NCBI GenBank assembly: GCA_013399895.1
Contig: VXBA01001799.1
Location: 141,770 to 205,769, forward strand
From: Serilophus lunatus
Lineage: Eukaryota > Chordata > Aves > Passeriformes > Eurylaimidae
DNA length: 64,000 nt
Direction: 5' to 3'
Position numbers and translations under genes: made by a program. Positions 63,022 through 64,000 of the stretch are shown here, piece by piece (position 1 is the first letter of the stretch; every line of letters starts with the position of its first letter). The notes under the pieces were generated by a model that worked only from the letters and a program-made list of their open reading frames with translations, searched no databases and was not told the DNA's origin.

Positions 63022-64000
63022 AACATTTGTGCTCATTCTGAAGTGATCAGATGTAGTATTAACTTTTGCACAGTAACAGGGTATTGGCAGTCTTTATGTT
63101 AGTCTTGTTTTAGTATCCCTTGCAGAGTTGTTATCTTAATTACTTTTGATTTGATACTTGGTTATTTCTGCTCTATTTAGAACCTTAGATTTTTACTCAC
63201 TGAACTGTTTTTTACAGAAATTTTTACAGAAATTTTTTGTTTGCCAAAACCATCCTGAGCTCTGTGTCCTGTGACAGCCTGGTGATGCCTCTAGCTTTGT
63301 GTCGTCTACAGAATTAACACAACCACTACTTAATCTAAAATGTCATGCATGAGTGTACTGATTGGGACAGACCCCTGTAGAATTGCTCATTTCATCCCTC
63401 TTTTGGATTCATTCACTCTGCTTCCCCAAGTATTGTTGGCAACTACTCTGAGTATGGTTTTCTTAGACTGCATTTTGAGTGACAGCTTATCAAATCTTAC
63501 AAAACTCAAACTATATGATATGTACTGCTTTTCCCCAACATAAAGAGCTTGCTATCTGGTGACGAACGATAATTATATTGTTATGACAAGATTTGTTCTT
63601 GAGAAATCCTTGTAGACTCCTATTCATGTCTATATTTTCTTCTAGGTGCTTACAAGGAGAATGTTTGCCTTTTTCAGGATCCTTCTTGGTGTAAAAAAAA
63701 GGATGGCTTTCTTTTATTTGAAAAAGGAGAAATGAGAATGGAAAAGAAATGCTGTAAATTGAGTTGATAACAGTTTCCAGATAGAAGTAGAGGAAAAGAT
63801 ATTGGATTTGATAGATTTAAGACATGCATTTGTTGGATGAGGCTGATGTCAAAGGGCTCCAGCACTTCATTTCTCTTCTTTTCTCTCTTTCTTCTCTTTC
63901 CTGTATTTCTGAGAACTTGTATTGGTTTCTCTGTGGCCAGGTTTTGGTAGCAGCAGGGGGGCTGAGGGGCAGGCTTTGTCGAGAAGCTGCTGGAAGTTTC

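Larger units (their letters stand above)
1..64000 (-). other. TRPC4: TRPC4 gene body, internal part, minus strand
   Basis: The whole window is covered by one minus-strand gene: six coding exons (exons 3 to 8 in the human numbering) and the introns around them. TRPC4 is a tetrameric, receptor-operated, Ca2+-permeable cation channel of the plasma membrane, working downstream of Gq/11 and Gi/o receptors and phospholipase C. The exons join in one frame of 567 codons without a stop. TRPC4 rather than its close paralogue TRPC5 is supported by exon 3 (PPVLLDKQ, where TRPC5 has PTLMMDTQ as I recall) and by exon 8 (LCKKKIRRKPESFGTIG, a stretch TRPC5 does not share). The start-codon exon and the C-terminal exons lie outside the window. 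Neither promoter nor polyadenylation site is present. Confidence 0.96.
56131..64000 (-). other. TRPC4: TRPC4 intron 2, 3' part (incomplete)
   Basis: Intronic sequence upstream of exon 3 in gene orientation. I searched for the first coding exon (expected to start MAQFYYK) and did not find it, so intron 2 is longer than 7.8 kb. The stretch has several T or A runs (56945-56957, 59811-59822, 61311-61326, 62548-62578), one CR1 tail and a 155-codon minus-strand ORF discussed under findings. Near 61330-61402 the segments GGAAACAGATGTATCCA and GGAAACAAAAGTATCCA form a small internal repeat. Nothing else is recognised. Confidence 0.85.

Noticed and set aside
1..64000. CRISPR array, operon, phage-like or other prokaryotic system
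   Set aside because: The window is spliced vertebrate DNA; no regularly spaced array or bacterial gene organisation is present.

Overview
This is vertebrate nuclear DNA, almost certainly from a bird, and the whole window lies inside one gene. On the minus strand six exons encode the central part of the cation channel TRPC4 (short transient receptor potential channel 4). The bird call rests on the repeats: CR1 LINE fragments in both orientations, a SINE made of a tRNA-Ile-like head on a CR1-like tail (the design of TguSINE1, known from songbirds), and LTRs of types familiar from bird genomes. No L1 or Alu is seen. The SINE makes a passerine the best guess, but that is inference.

Reading the minus strand from right to left, the layout is: end of intron 2 (64000-56131); exon 3 (56130-55612); a 23.9 kb intron 3; exon 4 (31717-31381); a 13.0 kb intron 4; exon 5 (18410-18271); a 7.9 kb intron 5; exon 6 (10387-10074); a 2.1 kb intron 6; exon 7 (7970-7775); a 0.55 kb intron 7; exon 8 (7224-7030); start of intron 8 (7029-1). 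Exon numbers follow the human gene, with exon 2 as first coding exon. All six exons have AG/GT borders and join in one open frame of 1701 nt (567 codons). This matches about residues 127-693 of the 977-residue human protein as I recall it, with no net insertion or deletion. The first coding exon (start codon, N-terminal ankyrin repeats) and the last coding exons (calmodulin/IP3-receptor region, C-terminal tail) lie outside. I looked for both and did not find them.

The encoded part holds the last ankyrin repeats and zinc site, the linker helices, S1-S6 with the pore, and the TRP helix. Key residues are intact: the zinc ligands, the cytosolic Ca2+ site, the turret disulfide, the LFW pore motif, the filter glycine and the S6 gate. 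By sequence this is a functional channel gene.

The introns hold decayed mobile elements: a 1.7 kb CR1 in intron 5; a tandem (AT)n block, an LTR and the SINE in intron 4; two LTR copies and three CR1 loci in intron 3, one of them a CR1 nested head-to-tail inside another; and a CR1 tail in intron 2. Most other short ORFs look like chance ORFs in AT-rich DNA. I found no second gene, CRISPR array, operon or clearly new system. The most unusual unexplained items are a perfect 11-bp hairpin in intron 3, a diverged 56-bp repeat pair, and two minus-strand ORFs of uncertain meaning.
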